From: Tupaia tana
Taxonomy: Eukaryota > Chordata > Mammalia > Scandentia > Tupaiidae
DNA length: 64,000 nucleotides
Assembly: GCA_026018925.1 (NCBI GenBank)
Contig: JAKSZU010000138.1
Location: 434,001 to 498,000, forward strand
Direction of reading: 5' to 3'
Part shown: in pieces, positions 36,601 through 49,085 of the stretch
Layout: each line of letters begins with the position of its first letter
Position numbering within the stretch: the stretch's first letter is position 1
The notes under the pieces: generated by a model
The model's input: only the letters and a program-made list of their open reading frames with translations
The model's database searches: none
Told to the model about the DNA's origin: nothing
Position numbers and translations under genes: made by a program

Positions 36601-36885
36601 ATGAGGAGACAGGAGCAGAGAGAGCCAGAGATCTCAGAGACACAAGGACAGGGATAGAAGGCCAGAGGGGCTCCCTACCACACTAGCTTTGCTTGCTGGA
36701 GGCTGAATTATGAGTAGAAAATCTTCATTTTTCCTGTGCCAGAAATATATACTTCTGAGTATCCATGTGGATCCTTCTCAGAGAATGGCTCAACTCTCCT
36801 GCCTAGGAGAAAGGAGCAGAAGGGCTTATTAACAAAACAGAAGATGGAGCTGAGAGCCAGAGAGAAATTCTACCTTTAAAAAAAT
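36600..36885 (+). repeat. Junction monomer with ACTTCTGAG mark
   Basis: Sequence here combines AGAGAGCCAGAGATCTCAG and CACAAGGAC with TTTTTCCTGTGCCAGAAATAT and ACTTCTGAGTATCC, a family also seen at 43,600, 49,540, 57,345 and 62,340. By 36,800 it carries CCTAGGAG and ACAGAAGATGG of the 26,800 family. It is therefore a hybrid monomer at the switch between two block types. Confidence 0.65.
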
Positions 36886-39880
36886 CGTAAAAAGGAAAAA
36901 TTACCCAAAAAAATGAGGAGACAGGATAAGAGAGAGACAGAGACCTCAGAGACACAGGGACAGGGATAGAAGGCCAGAGGGGCTCCCTACCACACTAGCT
37001 TTGCTTGCTGGAGGCTGAATTATGAGTAGGAAATCTTCATTTCTACTGTGCCTGAAATATCTAGTTCCCAGTATCCATGTGGATCCTTCTCAGAGAATGG
37101 CTCAACTCTCCTGCCTGGGAGAAAGGAGCAGAAGGGCTTATTAACAAAACAAAAGATGGAGCTGAGAGCCAGAGACAAATTCTACCTTTAAAAAATCGTA
37201 AAAAGGAAAAATTACCAAAAAAATGAGAAGACAGGAGCAGAGAGAGACAGAGACGTCAGAGACACAGGGACAGGGATAGAGGGCCAGAGGGGCTCCCTAC
37301 CACACTAGCTTTGCTTGCTGGAGGCTGAATTATGAGTAGAAAATCTTCATTTCTCCTGTGCCTGAAATATCTAGTTCCCAGTATCCATGTGGATACTTCT
37401 CAGAGAATGGCTCAACTCTCCTGCCTGGGAGAAAGGAGCAGAAGGGCTTATTAACAAAACAAAAGATGGAGCTGAGAGCCAGAGAGAAATTCTACCTTTA
37501 AAAAAATCGTAAAAAGGAAAAATTACCAAAAAAATATGAAGAGACTGGAGCAGAGAGAGACAGAGACCTCAGAGACACAGGGACAGGGAAAGAAGGCCAG
37601 AGGGGCTCCCTACCACAATAGCTTTGCTTGCTGGAGGCTGAATTATGAGTAGAAAATCTTCATTTCTCCTGTGCCTGAAATATCTAGTTCCCAGTATCCA
37701 TGTGGATTCTTCTCAGAGAATGGCTCAACTCTCCTGCCTGGGAGAAAGGAGCAGAAGGGCTTATTAACAAAACAAAAGATGGAGCTGAGAGCCAGAGAGA
37801 AATTCTACCTTTAAAAAAATCGTAAAAAGGAAGAATTACCAAAAAAAAATAGGAGACAGGAGCAGAGAGAGATAGAGACCTCAGAGACACAGGGACAGGG
37901 ATAGAAGGCCAGAGGGGCTCCCTACCACACTAGCTTTGCTTGCTGGAGGCTGAATTATGAGAAGAAAATCTTCATATCTCCTGTGCCTGAAATATCTAGT
38001 TCCCAGTATCCATGTGGATTCTTCTCAGAGAATGGCTCAACTCTCCTGCTTGGGAGAAAGGAGCAGAAGGGCTTATTAACAAAAACAAAAGATGGAGGTG
38101 AGAGCCAGAGAGGAATTATACCTTTAAAAAAATCGTAAAAAGGAAAAATTTCCAAAAAAAAAATGAGGAGACAGGAGCAGAGAGAGACAGAGACCTCAGA
38201 GACACAGGGACAGGGATAGAAGGCCAGAGGGGCTCCCTACCACACTAGCTTTGCTTGCTGGAGGCTGAATTATGAGTAGAAAATCTTCATTTCTCCTGTG
38301 CCTGAAATATGTAGTTCCCAGTATCCATGTGGATTCTTCTCAGAGAATGGCTCAACTCTCCTGCCTGGGAGAAAAGAGCAGAAGGGCTTATTAACAAAAC
38401 AAAAGATGGAGCTGAGAGCCAGAGAGAAATTCTACCTTTAAAAAAATCGTAAAAAGGAAAAATTACCAAAAAAAATGAGGAGACAGGAGCAGAGAGAGAC
38501 AGAGACCTCAGAGATATAGGGACAGGGATAGAAGGCCAGAGGGGCTCCCTACCACACTAGCTTTGCTTGCTGGAGGCTGAATTATGAGTAGAAAATCTTC
38601 ATTTCTCCTGTGCCTGAAATATCTAGTTCCCATTATCCATGTGGATTCTTCTCAGAGAATGGCTTAACTCTCCTGCCTGGGAGAAAGGAGCAGAAGGGCT
38701 TATTAACAAAACAAAAGATGGAGCTGAGAGCCAGAGAGAAATTCTACCTTTAAAAAAATCGTAAAAATGAAAAATTAACAAAAAAAAATGAGGAGAAAGG
38801 ATCAGAGAGAGACAGAGACCTCAGAGACACAGGGACAGGGATAGAAGGCCAGAGGGGCTCCCTACCACACTAGCTTTGATTGCTGGAAGCTGAATTATGA
38901 GTAGAAAATTTTCATTTCTCCTGTGCCTGAAATATCTAGTTCCCAGTATCCATGTAGATTCCTCTCAGAGAATGTCTCAACTCTCCTGCCTGGGAGAAAG
39001 AAGCAGAGGGGCTTATTAACAAAACAAAATATGGATCTGAGAGCCAGAGAGAAATTCTACCTTTAAAAAAACCGTAAACAGGAAAAATTACCAAAAAAAT
39101 TGAGGAGACAGGAGCAGAGAGAGACAGAGACCTCAGAGACACAGGGACAGGGATAGAAGGCCAGAGGGGCTCCCAGCACACTAGCTTTGCTTGCAGGAGG
39201 CTGAATTATGAGTAGAAAATCTTCATTTCTCCTGTGCCTGAAATATCTAGTTCCCAGTATCCATGTGGATTCTTCTCAGAGAATGGCTCAAATCTCCTGC
39301 CTGGGAGAAAGGAGCAGAAGGGCTAATTAACAAAACAAAAGATGGAGCTGAGAGCCAGAGAGAAATCGTACCTTTAAAAAAATCGTAAAAAGGAAAAATT
39401 ACCAAAAAATATGAGGAGACAGGAGCAGAGAGAGACAGAGACCTCAGAGACACAGGGACAGGGATAGAAGGCCAGAGGGGCTCCCTACCACACTAGCTTT
39501 GCCTGCTGGCCGCTGAATTATGAGTAGAAAATCTTCATTTCTCCTGTGCCTGAAATATCTAGTTCCCAGTATCCATGTGGATCCTTCTCAGAGAATGGCT
39601 CAACTCTCCTGCCTGGGAGAAAGGAGCAGAAGGGCTTATTAACAAAACAAAAGATGGAGCTGAGAGCCAGAGAGAAATTCTACCTTTAAAAAAATCGTAA
39701 AAAGGAAAAATTACCAAAAAAAAAGAGGAGACAGGAGCAGAGAGAGCCAGAGACCTCAGAGACACAGGGACAGGGATAGAAGGCCAGAGGGGCTCCCTAG
39801 CACAATAGCTTTGCTTGCTGAAGGCTGAATTATGAGTAGAAAATCTTCATTTCTCCTGTGCCTGAAATATCTAGTTCCCA
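36885..39880 (+). repeat. Displaced copy of ~26,890-29,885 (offset 9,992-9,996)
   Basis: Shared marks include AGGATAAGAG, CATTTCTACTGTGCC (rare), GAGACAAATT, AATATGAAGAGACTGG, GGGAAAGAAGG, CCACAATAGC, GAAGAATTACC, CTTCATATCTCC, CTTGGGAG, GATATAGGG, CATTATCC, AAATTAACAAAA, TGTAGATTCCTC, AAACCGTAAACAGG, CTCAAATCTCC, GGGCTAATT, CTGCTGGCCGCTG and CCTAGCACAATAGC. Private changes in this copy include GGGCCAGAGGGG at 37,280 and GAATGTCTC at 38,971. Confidence 0.85.
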
Positions 39881-40070
39881 GTATCCATGTGGATACTTCT
39901 CAGAGAATGGCTCAACTCTCCTGCCTGGAAGAAAGTAGCAGAAGGGCTTATTAACAAAACAAAAGATGGAGCTGAGAGCCAGAGAGAAATTCTACCTTTA
40001 AAAAAATCGTAAAATGGAATAATTACCAAAAAAATCAGGAGACAGGAGCAGAGAGAGACAGAGACCTCAG
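37885..40070 (+). repeat. 7-monomer higher-order unit, copy 1 (2,186 bp)
   Basis: This stretch matches the following 2,186 bp in register, beginning with the monomer marked GAGAAGAAAATCTTCATATC and running through the GATATAGGG, CATTATCC, TGTAGATTCCTC, CTGCTGGCCGCTG and GAAGAAAGTAGC monomers. It overlaps the displaced copy 36,885-39,880, so the long-distance event and this tandem duplication are nested. The rare ATTATACCTTT (38,116) is found in both 7-monomer copies but not at 28,120, so it arose before the tandem duplication. Confidence 0.88.
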
Positions 40071-42310
40071 AGACACAGGGACAGGGATAGAAGGCCAGAG
40101 GGGCTCCCTACCACACTAGCTTTGCTTGCTGGAGGCTGAATTATGAGAAGAAAATCTTCATATCTCCTGTGCCTGAAATATCTAGTTCCCAGTATCCATG
40201 TGGATTCTTCTCAGAGAATGGCTCAACTCTCCTGCTTGGGAGAAAGGAGCAGAAGGGCTTATTAACAAAAACAAAAGATGGAGGTGAGAGCCAGAGAGGA
40301 ATTATACCTTTAAAAAAATCGTAAAAAGGAAAAATTTCCAAAAAAAAAATGAGGAGACAGGAGCAGAGAGAGACAGAGACCTCAGAGACACAGGGACAGG
40401 GATAGAAGGCCAGAGGGGCTCCCTACCACACTAGCTTTGCTTGCTGGAGGCTGAATTATGAGTAGAAAATCTTCATTTCTCCTGTGCCTGAAATATCTAG
40501 TTCCCAGTATCCATGTGGATTCTTCTCAGAGAATGGCTCAACTCTCCTGCCTGGGAGAAAAGAGCAGAAGGGCTTATTAACAAAACAAAAGATGGAGCTG
40601 AGAGCCAGAGAGAAATTCTACCTTTAAAAAAATCGTAAAAAGGAAAAATTACCAAAAAAAATGAGGAGACAGGAGCAGAGAGAGACAGAGACCTCAGAGA
40701 TATAGGGACAGGGATAGAAGGCCAGAGGGGCTCCCTACCACACTAGCTTTGCTTGCTGGAGGCTGAATTATGAGTAGAAAATCTTCATTTCTCCTGTGCC
40801 TGAAATATCTAGTTCCCATTATCCATGTGGATTCTTCTCAGAGAATGGCTTAACTCTCCTGCCTGGGAGAAAGGAGCAGAAGGGCTTATTAACAAAACAA
40901 AAGATGGAGCTGAGAGCCAGAGAGAAATTCTACCTTTAAAAAAATCGTAAAAATGAAAAATTAACAAAAAAAATGAGGAGAAAGGATCAGAGAGAGACAG
41001 AGACCTCAGAGACACAGGGACAGGGATAGAAGGCCAGAGGGGCTCCCTACCACACTAGCTTTGATTGCTGGAAGCAGAATTATGAGTAGAAAATTTTCAT
41101 TTCTCCTGTGCCTGAAATATCTAGTTCCCAGTATCCATGTAGATTCCTCTCAGAGAATGTCTCAACTCTCCTGCCTGGGAGAAAGGAGCAGAGGGGCTTA
41201 TTAACAAAACAAAATATGGATCTGAGAGCCAGAGAGAAATTCTACCTTTAAAAAAACCGTAAACAGGAAAAATTACCAAAAAAATTGAGGAGACAGGAGC
41301 AGAGAGAGACAGAGACCTCAGAGACACAGGGACAGGGATAGAAGGCCAGAGGGGCTCCCAGCACACTAGCTTTGCTTGCAGGAGGCTGAATTATGAGTAG
41401 AAAATCTTCATTTCTCCTGTGCCTGAAATATCTAGTTCCCAGTATCCATGTGGATTCTTCTCAGAGAATGGCTCAAATCTCCTGCCTGGGAGAAAGGAGC
41501 AGAAGGGCTAATTAACAAAACAAAAGATGGAGCTGAGAGCCAGAGAGAAATCGTACCTTTAAAAAAATCGTAAAAAGGAAAAATTACCAAAAAATATGAG
41601 GAGACAGGAGCAGAGAGAGACAGAGACCTCAGAGACACAGGGACAGGGATAGAAGGCCAGAGGGGCTCCCTACCACACTAGCTTTGCCTGCTGGCCGCTG
41701 AATTATGAGTAGAAAATCTTCATTTCTCCTGTGCCTGAAATATCTAGTTCCCAGTATCCATGTGGATCCTTCTCAGAGAATGGCTCAACTCTCCTGCCTG
41801 GGAGAAAGGAGCAGAAGGGCTTATTAACAAAACAAAAGATGGAGCTGAGAGCCAGAGAGAAATTCTACCTTTAAAAAAATCGTAAAAAGGAAAAATTACC
41901 AAAAAAAAAAGAGGAGACAGGAGCAGAGAGAGCCAGAGACCTCAGAGACACAGGGACAGGGATAGAAGGCCAGAGGGGCTCCCTAGCACAATAGCTTTGC
42001 TTGCTGAAGGCTGAATTATGAGTAGAAAATCTTCATTTCTCCTGTGCCTGAAATATCTAGTTCCCAGTATCCATGTGGATACTTCTCAGAGAATGGCTCA
42101 ACTCTCCTGCCTTGAAGAAAGTAGCAGAAGGGCTTATTAACAAAACAAAAGATGGAGCTGAGAGCCAGAGAGAAATTCTACCTTTAAAAAAATCGTAAAA
42201 TGGAATAATTACCAAAAAAATCAGGAGACAGGAGCAGAGAGAGACAGAGACCTCAGAGACACAGGGACAGGGATAGAAGGCCAGAGGGGCTCCCTACCAC
42301 ACTAGCTTTG
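40070..42310 (+). repeat. 7-monomer higher-order unit, copy 2
   Basis: This is the tandem partner of 37,885-40,070. It ends at about 42,310, where TGCTTGAGGCTG and GAGTCGAAAATC (the 26,080/30,130 family) appear instead of another GAGAAGAAAATC monomer. Private changes include GAAGCAGAATT at 41,073 and CCTTGAAGAAAG at 42,110. Confidence 0.88.
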
Positions 42311-43730
42311 CTTGCTTGAGGCTGAATTATGAGTCGAAAATCTTCATTTCTCCTGTGCCTGAACTATCTAGTTCCCAGTATCCATGTGGATTCTTCTCAG
42401 AGAATGGCTCAACTCTCCTGCCTGGGAGAAAGGAGCAGAAGTGCTTATTAACAAAACAAAAGATGGAGCTGAGAGCCAGAGAGAAATTCTACCTTTAAAA
42501 AAATCATAAAAAGAAAAAATTACCAAAAAAAAATGAGAAGACAGGAGCAGAGAGAGACAGAGACGTCAGAGACACAGGGACAAGGATAGAAGGCCAGAGG
42601 GGCTCCCTACCACACTAGCTTTGCTTACTGGAGGCTGAATTATGAGTAGAAAAACTTCATTTCTCCTGTGCCTGAAATATCTAGTTCCCAGTATCCATGT
42701 GGATGCTTATCAGAGAATGGCTCAACTCTCCTGCCTGGGAGAAAGGAGCAGAAGGGATAATTAACAAAACAAAAGCTGGAGCTGAGAGCCAGAGAGAAAT
42801 TCTACCTTTAAAAAAATCGTAAAAAGGAAAAATTACCAAAAAAATGGAGGAGACAGGAGCAGAGAGAGACAGAGACCTCAGAGACACAGAGACAGGGATT
42901 GAAGGCCAGAGGGGCTCCCTACCACACTAGCTTTGCTTGATGGAGGCTGAATTATGAGTAGAAAATCTTCATTTCTCCTGTGCCTGAAATACCTATTTCC
43001 CAGTATCCATGTGGATCCTTCTCAGAGAATGGCTCAACTCTCCTGCCTGGTAGAAAGGAGCAGAAGGGCTTATTAACAAAACAAAAGATGGAGCTGAGAG
43101 CCCGAGAGAAATTCTACCTTTAAAATAATTGTAAAAAGGAAAAATTACCAAAAAAATTGAGGAGACAGGATCAGAGAGAGACAGAGACCTCAGAGACACA
43201 GAGACAGGGATAGAAGGCCAGAGGGGCTCCCTACCACACTAGCTTTGCTTGCTGGAGGCTGAATTATGAGTAGAAAATCTTCATTTCTCCTGTGCCTGAA
43301 ATATTTAGTTCCCAGTATCCATGTGGATTCTTCTCAGAGAATGGCTCAACTCTCCTGCCTGGGAGAAAGGAGCAGAAGGGCTTATTAACAAAACAAAAGA
43401 TGGAGCTGAGAGCCAGAGAGAAATTCTACCTTTAAAAAAATCGTAAAAAGGAAAAATTACCAAAAAAAATGAGGAGATAGGAACAGAGAGAGACAGAGAC
43501 CTCTGACACAGAGGGACAGTGAGAGAAGGCCAGAGGGGCTCCCTACCACACTAGCTTTGCTTGCTGGAGGCTGAATTATGAGTAGAAAATCTTCATTTTT
43601 CCTGTGCCAGAAATATCTACTTCTGAGTATCCATGTGGATCCTTCTCAGAGAATGGCTCAACTCTCCTGCCTGGGAGAAAGGAGCAGAAGGGCTTATTAA
43701 CAAAACAAAAGATGGAGCTGAGAGCCAGAG
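42310..43730 (+). repeat. Mosaic stretch of single monomers
   Basis: Successive monomers belong to different families: the GAGTCGAAAATC/CTGAACTATC monomer (as 26,080 and 30,130); one with AAAAACTTC, GGATGCTTATC, GGGATAATT and AAAAGCTGG; one with ATACCTATTTCC, CTGGTAGAAAGG, AAAATAATTG and AAAATTGAGG (as 4,903); one with CCTCTGACACAGAGG and GACAGTGAGAG (as 8,520); and one with ACTTCTGAG (as 49,560). No multi-monomer partner was found for the stretch as a whole. Confidence 0.65.
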
Positions 43731-46420
43731 AGTAATTCTACCTTTAAAAAAATCGTAAAAAGGAAAAATTACCAAAAAAAAATGAGGAGACAGGAGCAGA
43801 GAGAGAAAGAGACCTCAGAGACACAGGGACAGGGATAGAAGGCCAGAGGGGCTCCCTACCGCACTAGCTTTGCTTGTTGGAGGCTGAATTATGAGTAGAA
43901 AATCTTCATTTCTCCTGTGCCTGAAATATCTAGTTCCCAGTATCCATGTGGATTCTTCTCAGAGAATGGTTCAACTCTCCTGCCTGGGAGAGAGGAGCAG
44001 AAGGGCTTATTAACAAAACAAAAGATGGAGTTGAAAGCCAGAGAGAAATTCTACCTTTAAAAAAATCGATAAAAGGAAAAATTACCAAAAAAAAAATGAG
44101 GAGACGGGAGCAGAGAGAGACAGAGACCTCAGAGACACAGGGACAGGGATAGAAGGCCAGAGGGGCTCCCTACCACACTAGCTTTGCTTGCTGGAGGCTG
44201 AATTATGAGTAGAAAGTCCTCATTTCTCCTGTGCCTGAAATATCTCGTTCCCAGCATCCATGTGGATTCTTCTCAGAGAATCGCTCAACACTCCTGCCTG
44301 GGAGAAAGGAGCAGAAGGGCTTATTAACAAAACAAAAGATGGAGCTTAGAGCCAGAGAGAAATTCTACCTTTAAAAAAATCGTTAAAATGAAAAATTACC
44401 AAAAATATGAGGAGACAGGGTCAGAGAGAGACAGAGACCTCATAGACACAGGGACAGGGATAGAAGGCCAGAGGGGCTCCCTACCACACTAGCTTTGATT
44501 GCTGGAGGCTGAATTATGAGTAGAAAATTTTCATTTCTCCTGTGCCTGAAATATCTAGTTCCCAGTATCCATGTAGATTCTTCTCAGAGAATGGCTCAAC
44601 TCTCCTGCCTGGGAGAAAGGAGCAGAAGGGCTTATTAACAAAACAAAAGATGGAGCTGAGAGCCAGAGAGAAAATCTACGTTTAAAAAAATCGTAAAAAG
44701 GAAAAATTACCAAAAAAATAATGAGGAGACAGGAGCAGAAAGAGACAGAGAACTCAGAGACACAGGGACATGGATAGAAGACCAGAGGGGCTCCCTACCA
44801 CACTAGCTTTGCTTGCTGCAGGCTGAATTATGAGTAGAAAATCTTCATTTCTCCTGTGCCTGAAATATCTAGTTCCCAGTATCCATGTGGATTCTTCTCA
44901 GAGAATGGCTCAACTCTCCTGCCTGGGAGAAAGGAGCACAAGGGCTTATTAACGAAACAAAAGATGGAGCTGAGAGCCAGAGAGAAATTCTACCTTTAAA
45001 AAAATCGTAAAAAGAAGAATTACCAAAAAAAAATGAGGAGACAGGAGCAGAGAGAGACAGAGACCTCAGAGACACAGGGACAGGGATAGAAGGCCAGAGG
45101 GGCTCCCTACCACACTAGCTTTGCTTGCTGGAGGCTGAATTATGAGTGGAAAATCTTCGTTTCTCCTGTGCCTGAAATATCTAATTCCCAGTATCCATGT
45201 GGATTCTTCTCAGAGAATGGCTCAACTCTCCTGCCTGGGAGAAAGTAGCAGAAGGGCTTATTAACAAAACAAAAGATGGAGCTGAGAGCCAGAGAGAAAT
45301 TCTACCTTTAAAAAAATCGTAAAAAGGAAAAATTACCAAAAAAAAAGGATTAGACAGGAGCAGAGAGAGACAGAGACCTCAGAGACACAGGGACAGGGAC
45401 AGAAAGCCAGAGGGGCTCCCTACCACACTAGCTTTGCTTGCTGGAGGCTGAATTATGAGTAGAAAATCTTCATTTCTCCTGTGACTGAAATATCTATTTC
45501 CAAGTATCCATGTGGATACTTCTCAGAGAATGGCTCAACTCTCCTGCCCTGGAGAAAGTAGCAGAAGGGCTTATTAACAAAACAAAAGATGGAGCTGAGA
45601 GCCAGAGAGAAATTCTACCTTTAAAAAAATCGTAAAAAGGAAAAATTACCAAAAAAAATGAGGAGACAGGAGCAGAGAGAGACAGAGACCTCAGAGACAC
45701 AGGGACAGGGATAGAATGCCAGAGGTGCTCCCTACCACACTAGCTTTGCTTGCTGGAGGATGAATTATGATTAGAAAATCTTCATTTCTCCTGTGCCTGA
45801 AATATCAAGTTCCCAGTATCCATGTGGATTCTTCTCAGAGAATGGCTCAACTCTCCTGCCTGGGAGAAAGGAGCAGAAGGGCTTATTAACAAAACAAAAG
45901 CTGGAGCTGAGGGCCAGAGAGAAATTCAACCTTTACAAAAGTCGTAAAAAGGAAAAATTACCAAAAAGAAAATGAGGAGACAGGAGCAGAGAGAGACAGA
46001 GACCTCAGAGACACAGGGACAGGGATAGAAGGCCAGAGGGCCTATCTACCACACTAGCTTTGCTTGCTGGAGGCTGAATTATGAGTAGAAAATCTTCATT
46101 TCTCCTGTGCCTGAAATATCTAATTCCCAGTATCCATGTGGATTCTTCTCAGAGAATGGCTCAACTCTCCTGCCTGGGAGAAAGGAGCATAAGGGCTTAT
46201 TAACAAAACAAAAGATGGAGCTGAGAGCCAGAGACAAATTCTACCTTTAAAAAAATCGTAAAAAGGAAGAATTACCAAAAAAAAATAAGAGACAGGAGCA
46301 GAGAGAGACAGAGACCTCAGAGACACAGGGACAGGCATAGAAGGCCAGAGGGGCTCCCTACCACACTAGCTTTGCTTGCTGGAGGCTGAATTATGAGAAG
46401 AAAATCTTCATTTCTCCTGT
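43730..46420 (+). repeat. Copy related to ~14,995-17,960 with one monomer deleted
   Basis: The order of GAGAGAAAGAGACC, TTGTTGGAGG, GGTTCAAC, GAGTTGAAAGCC, AGCATCC, TGTAGATTC, GAGAAAATCTACG, GAGCACAAGGGC, TTAACGAAAC, AAAGGATTAGAC, TATTTCCAAG and AAAAGCTGGAG follows the 19-monomer unit at an offset of 28,735 bp. After about 45,990 the offset becomes 28,424. The monomer that lies at about 17,270-17,580 is missing, and the left half of its neighbour is fused to its right half. Like 21,590-23,340, this block lacks the private CATTTCCCCTTGCC and GCCAGAGGAAATT changes. Confidence 0.85.
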
Positions 46421-47065
46421 GCCTGAAATATCTAGTTCCCAGTATTCATGTGGATTCTTCTCAGAGAATGGCTCAACTCTCCTGCCTGGGAGAAAGGAGC
46501 AGAAGGGCTTATTAACAAAACAAAAGATGGAGCTGAGAGCCAGAGAGTAATTCTACCTTTAAAAAAATCGTAAAAATGAAAAATTACCAAAAAAAAGGAG
46601 GAGACAGGATCAGAGAGAGACAGAGACCTCCGAGACACAGGGACAGTGATAGAAGGCCAGAGGGGCTCCCTACCACACTAGCTTTGCTTGCTGGAGGCTG
46701 AATTATGAGTAGAAAATCTTCATTTCTCCTGTGCCTGAAATATCTAGTTCCCAGTATCCATGTGGATCCTTCTCAGAGAATGGCTCAACTCTCCTGCCTG
46801 GGAGATAGGAGCAGAAGGGGTTATTAACAAAACAAAAGATGGAGCTGAGAGCCAGAGAGAAATTCTACCTTTAAAAAAATCGTAAAAAGGAAAAATTACC
46901 AAAAAACATGAGGAGACAGGAGCAGAGAGAGACAGAGACCTCAGAGACACAGGGACAGGGATAGAAGGCCAGAGGGGCTCCCTACCACACTAGCCTTGCT
47001 TGCTGGAGGCTGAATTATGAGTAGAAAATCTTCAATTCTCCTGTGCCTGAAATATCTAGTTCCCA
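46420..47065 (+). repeat. Two-monomer block related to 20,185-20,830
   Basis: Shared marks are GAGAGTAATT, AAAAATGAAAAATT, AAAGGAGGAGAC, GACCTCCGAG, GACAGTGAT, GATAGGAGC, AAGGGGTTATT, TAGCCTTGC and CTTCAATTCTCC. The offset is 26,235 bp (84 monomers). CAGTATTCATG at 46,444 is a private change. The related copy at 24,247-24,890 is equally close, so the direct source cannot be decided by eye. Confidence 0.8.
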
Positions 47066-47700
47066 GTATCCATGTGGATTCTTCTCAGAGAATGGCTCAA
47101 CTCTCCTGCCTGGGAGAAAGGAGCAGAAGGGCTTATTAACAAAACAAAGATGGAGCTGAGAGCCAGAGAGAAATTCTACCTTTAAAAAAATCGTAAAATG
47201 GAAAAATTACCAAAAAAATATGAGGAGACAGGAACAGAGAGAGACAGAGACCTCAGAGACACAGGGACAGGGATAAAAGGCCAGAGGGGCTCCCTACCAC
47301 ACTAGCTTTGCTTGCTGGAGGCTGAATTATGAGTAGAAAATCATCATTTCTCCTGTGCCTGAAATATCTAGTTCCCAGTATCCATGTGGATTCTTCGCAG
47401 AGAATGGCTCAACTCTCCTGCCTGGGAGAAAGGAGCAGAAGGGCTTATTAACAAAACAAAAGATGGAGCTGAGAGCCAGAGAGAAATTCTACCTTTAAAA
47501 AAATCGTAAAAAGGAAAAATTACCAAAAAATAATGAGGAGACAGGAGCAGAGAGAGACAGAGACCTCAGAGACACAGGGACAGGGATAGAAGGCCAGAGG
47601 GGCTCCCTACCACACTAGCTTTGCTTGCTCGAGGCTGAATTATGAGTAGAAAATCTTCATTTCTCCTGTGCCTGAAATATCTAGTTCCCAGTGTCCATGT
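47065..47700 (+). repeat. Two-monomer block related to 2,090-2,714 and 50,810-51,435
   Basis: Shared marks are ACAAAGATGG, CGTAAAATGG, AATATGAGG, AGGAACAG, GGATAAAAGG, AATCATCATTT, TTCTTCGCAG, ATAATGAGG and TGCTCGAGG. It then joins the 35.2-kb type block through the monomer anchored near 47,695, which begins with CAGTGTCC and ends with GAGCAAGAGAG features. Confidence 0.8.
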
Positions 47701-49085
47701 GGATTCTTCTCAGAGAATGGCTCAACTCTCCTGCCTGGGAGAAAGGAGCAGAAGGGCTTATTAACAAAACAAAAGATGGAGCTGAGAGCAAGAGAGAAAT
47801 TCTACCTTTAAAAAATCGTAAAAAGGAAAAATTACCCAAAAAAATGAGAAGATAGGAGCAGAGAGAGACAGAGACCTCAGAGACACAGGGACAGGGATAG
47901 AAGGCCAGAGGGGCTCCCTACCACACTAGCTTTGCTTGCTGGAGGCTGAATTATGAGTAGAAAATCGTCATTTCTCCTGTGCCTGAAATATCTAGTTCCC
48001 AGTTTCCATGTGGATACTTCTCAGAGAATGGCTCAACTCTCCTGCCTGGGAGAAAGGAGCAGAAGGGCTTATTAACAAAACAAAAGATGGAGCTGAAAGC
48101 CAGAGAGAAAATCTCCCTTTAAAAAAATCATAAAAAGGAAAAATTACCAAAAAAAATGAGGAGACTGGAGTAGAGAAAGACAGAGACCTCAGAGACACAG
48201 GGACAGGGAAAGAAGGCCAGAGGGGCTCCCTACCACACTAGCTTTGCTTGCTGGAGGCGGAATTATGAGTAGAAAATCTTCATTTCTCCTGTGCCTGAAA
48301 TATCTAGTTCCCAGTATCCATGTGGATTCTTCTCAGAGAATGGCTCAACTCTCCTGCCTGGGAGAAAGGAGCAGAAGGGCTTATTAACAAAACAAAAGAT
48401 GGAGCTGAGAGCCAGAGAGAAATTCTATCTTTAAAAGAATCGTAAAAAGGAAAAATTACCCCCTAAAAAATGAGGAGACCGGAGCAGAGAGAGACAGAGA
48501 CCTCAGAGACACAGGGACAGGGATAGAAGGCCAGAGGGGCTCCCTACCACACTAGCTTTGCTTGCTGGAGGCTGAATTATGAGTAGAAAATCTTCATTTC
48601 TCCTGTGCCTGAAATATCTAGTTCCCAGTATCCATGTGGATTCTTCTCAGAGAATGGCTCAACTCTCCTGCCTGGGACAAAGGAGCAGAAGGGCTTATTA
48701 ACAAAACAAAAGATGGAGCTGAGAGCCAGAGAGAAATTCTACCTTTAAAAAAATCGTAAAATGGAAAAATTACCAAAAAAAATGAGGAGACAGGAGCAGA
48801 GAGAGACAGAGACCTCAGAGACACAGGGACAGGGATAGAAGGCCAGATGGGCTCCCTACCACACAAGCTTTGCTTGCTGGAGGCTGAATTAAGAGTAGAA
48901 AATCTTCATTTCTCCTGTGCCTGAAATATCTAGTTCCAGTATCCATGTGGATCCTTCTCAGAGAATGGCTCAACTCTCCTGCCTGGGAGACAGGAGCAGA
49001 AGGGCGTATTAACAAAGCAAAATATGGAGCTGAGAGCCAGAGAGAAATTCTACCTTTAAAAAAATCGTAAAAGGGAAAAATTACC
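47700..49085 (+). repeat. Block shared with 35,204-36,600
   Basis: This is the downstream member of the pair at about 12,490 bp. Private changes here include AATCGTCATTT (47,967), ATCTCCCTTT (48,112), CTGGAGTAGAG (48,165), AAAAGAATCG (48,436), CTGGGACAAAGG (48,673), AACAAAGCAAAA (49,012) and AAAAGGGAAAAA (49,070). Confidence 0.82.
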
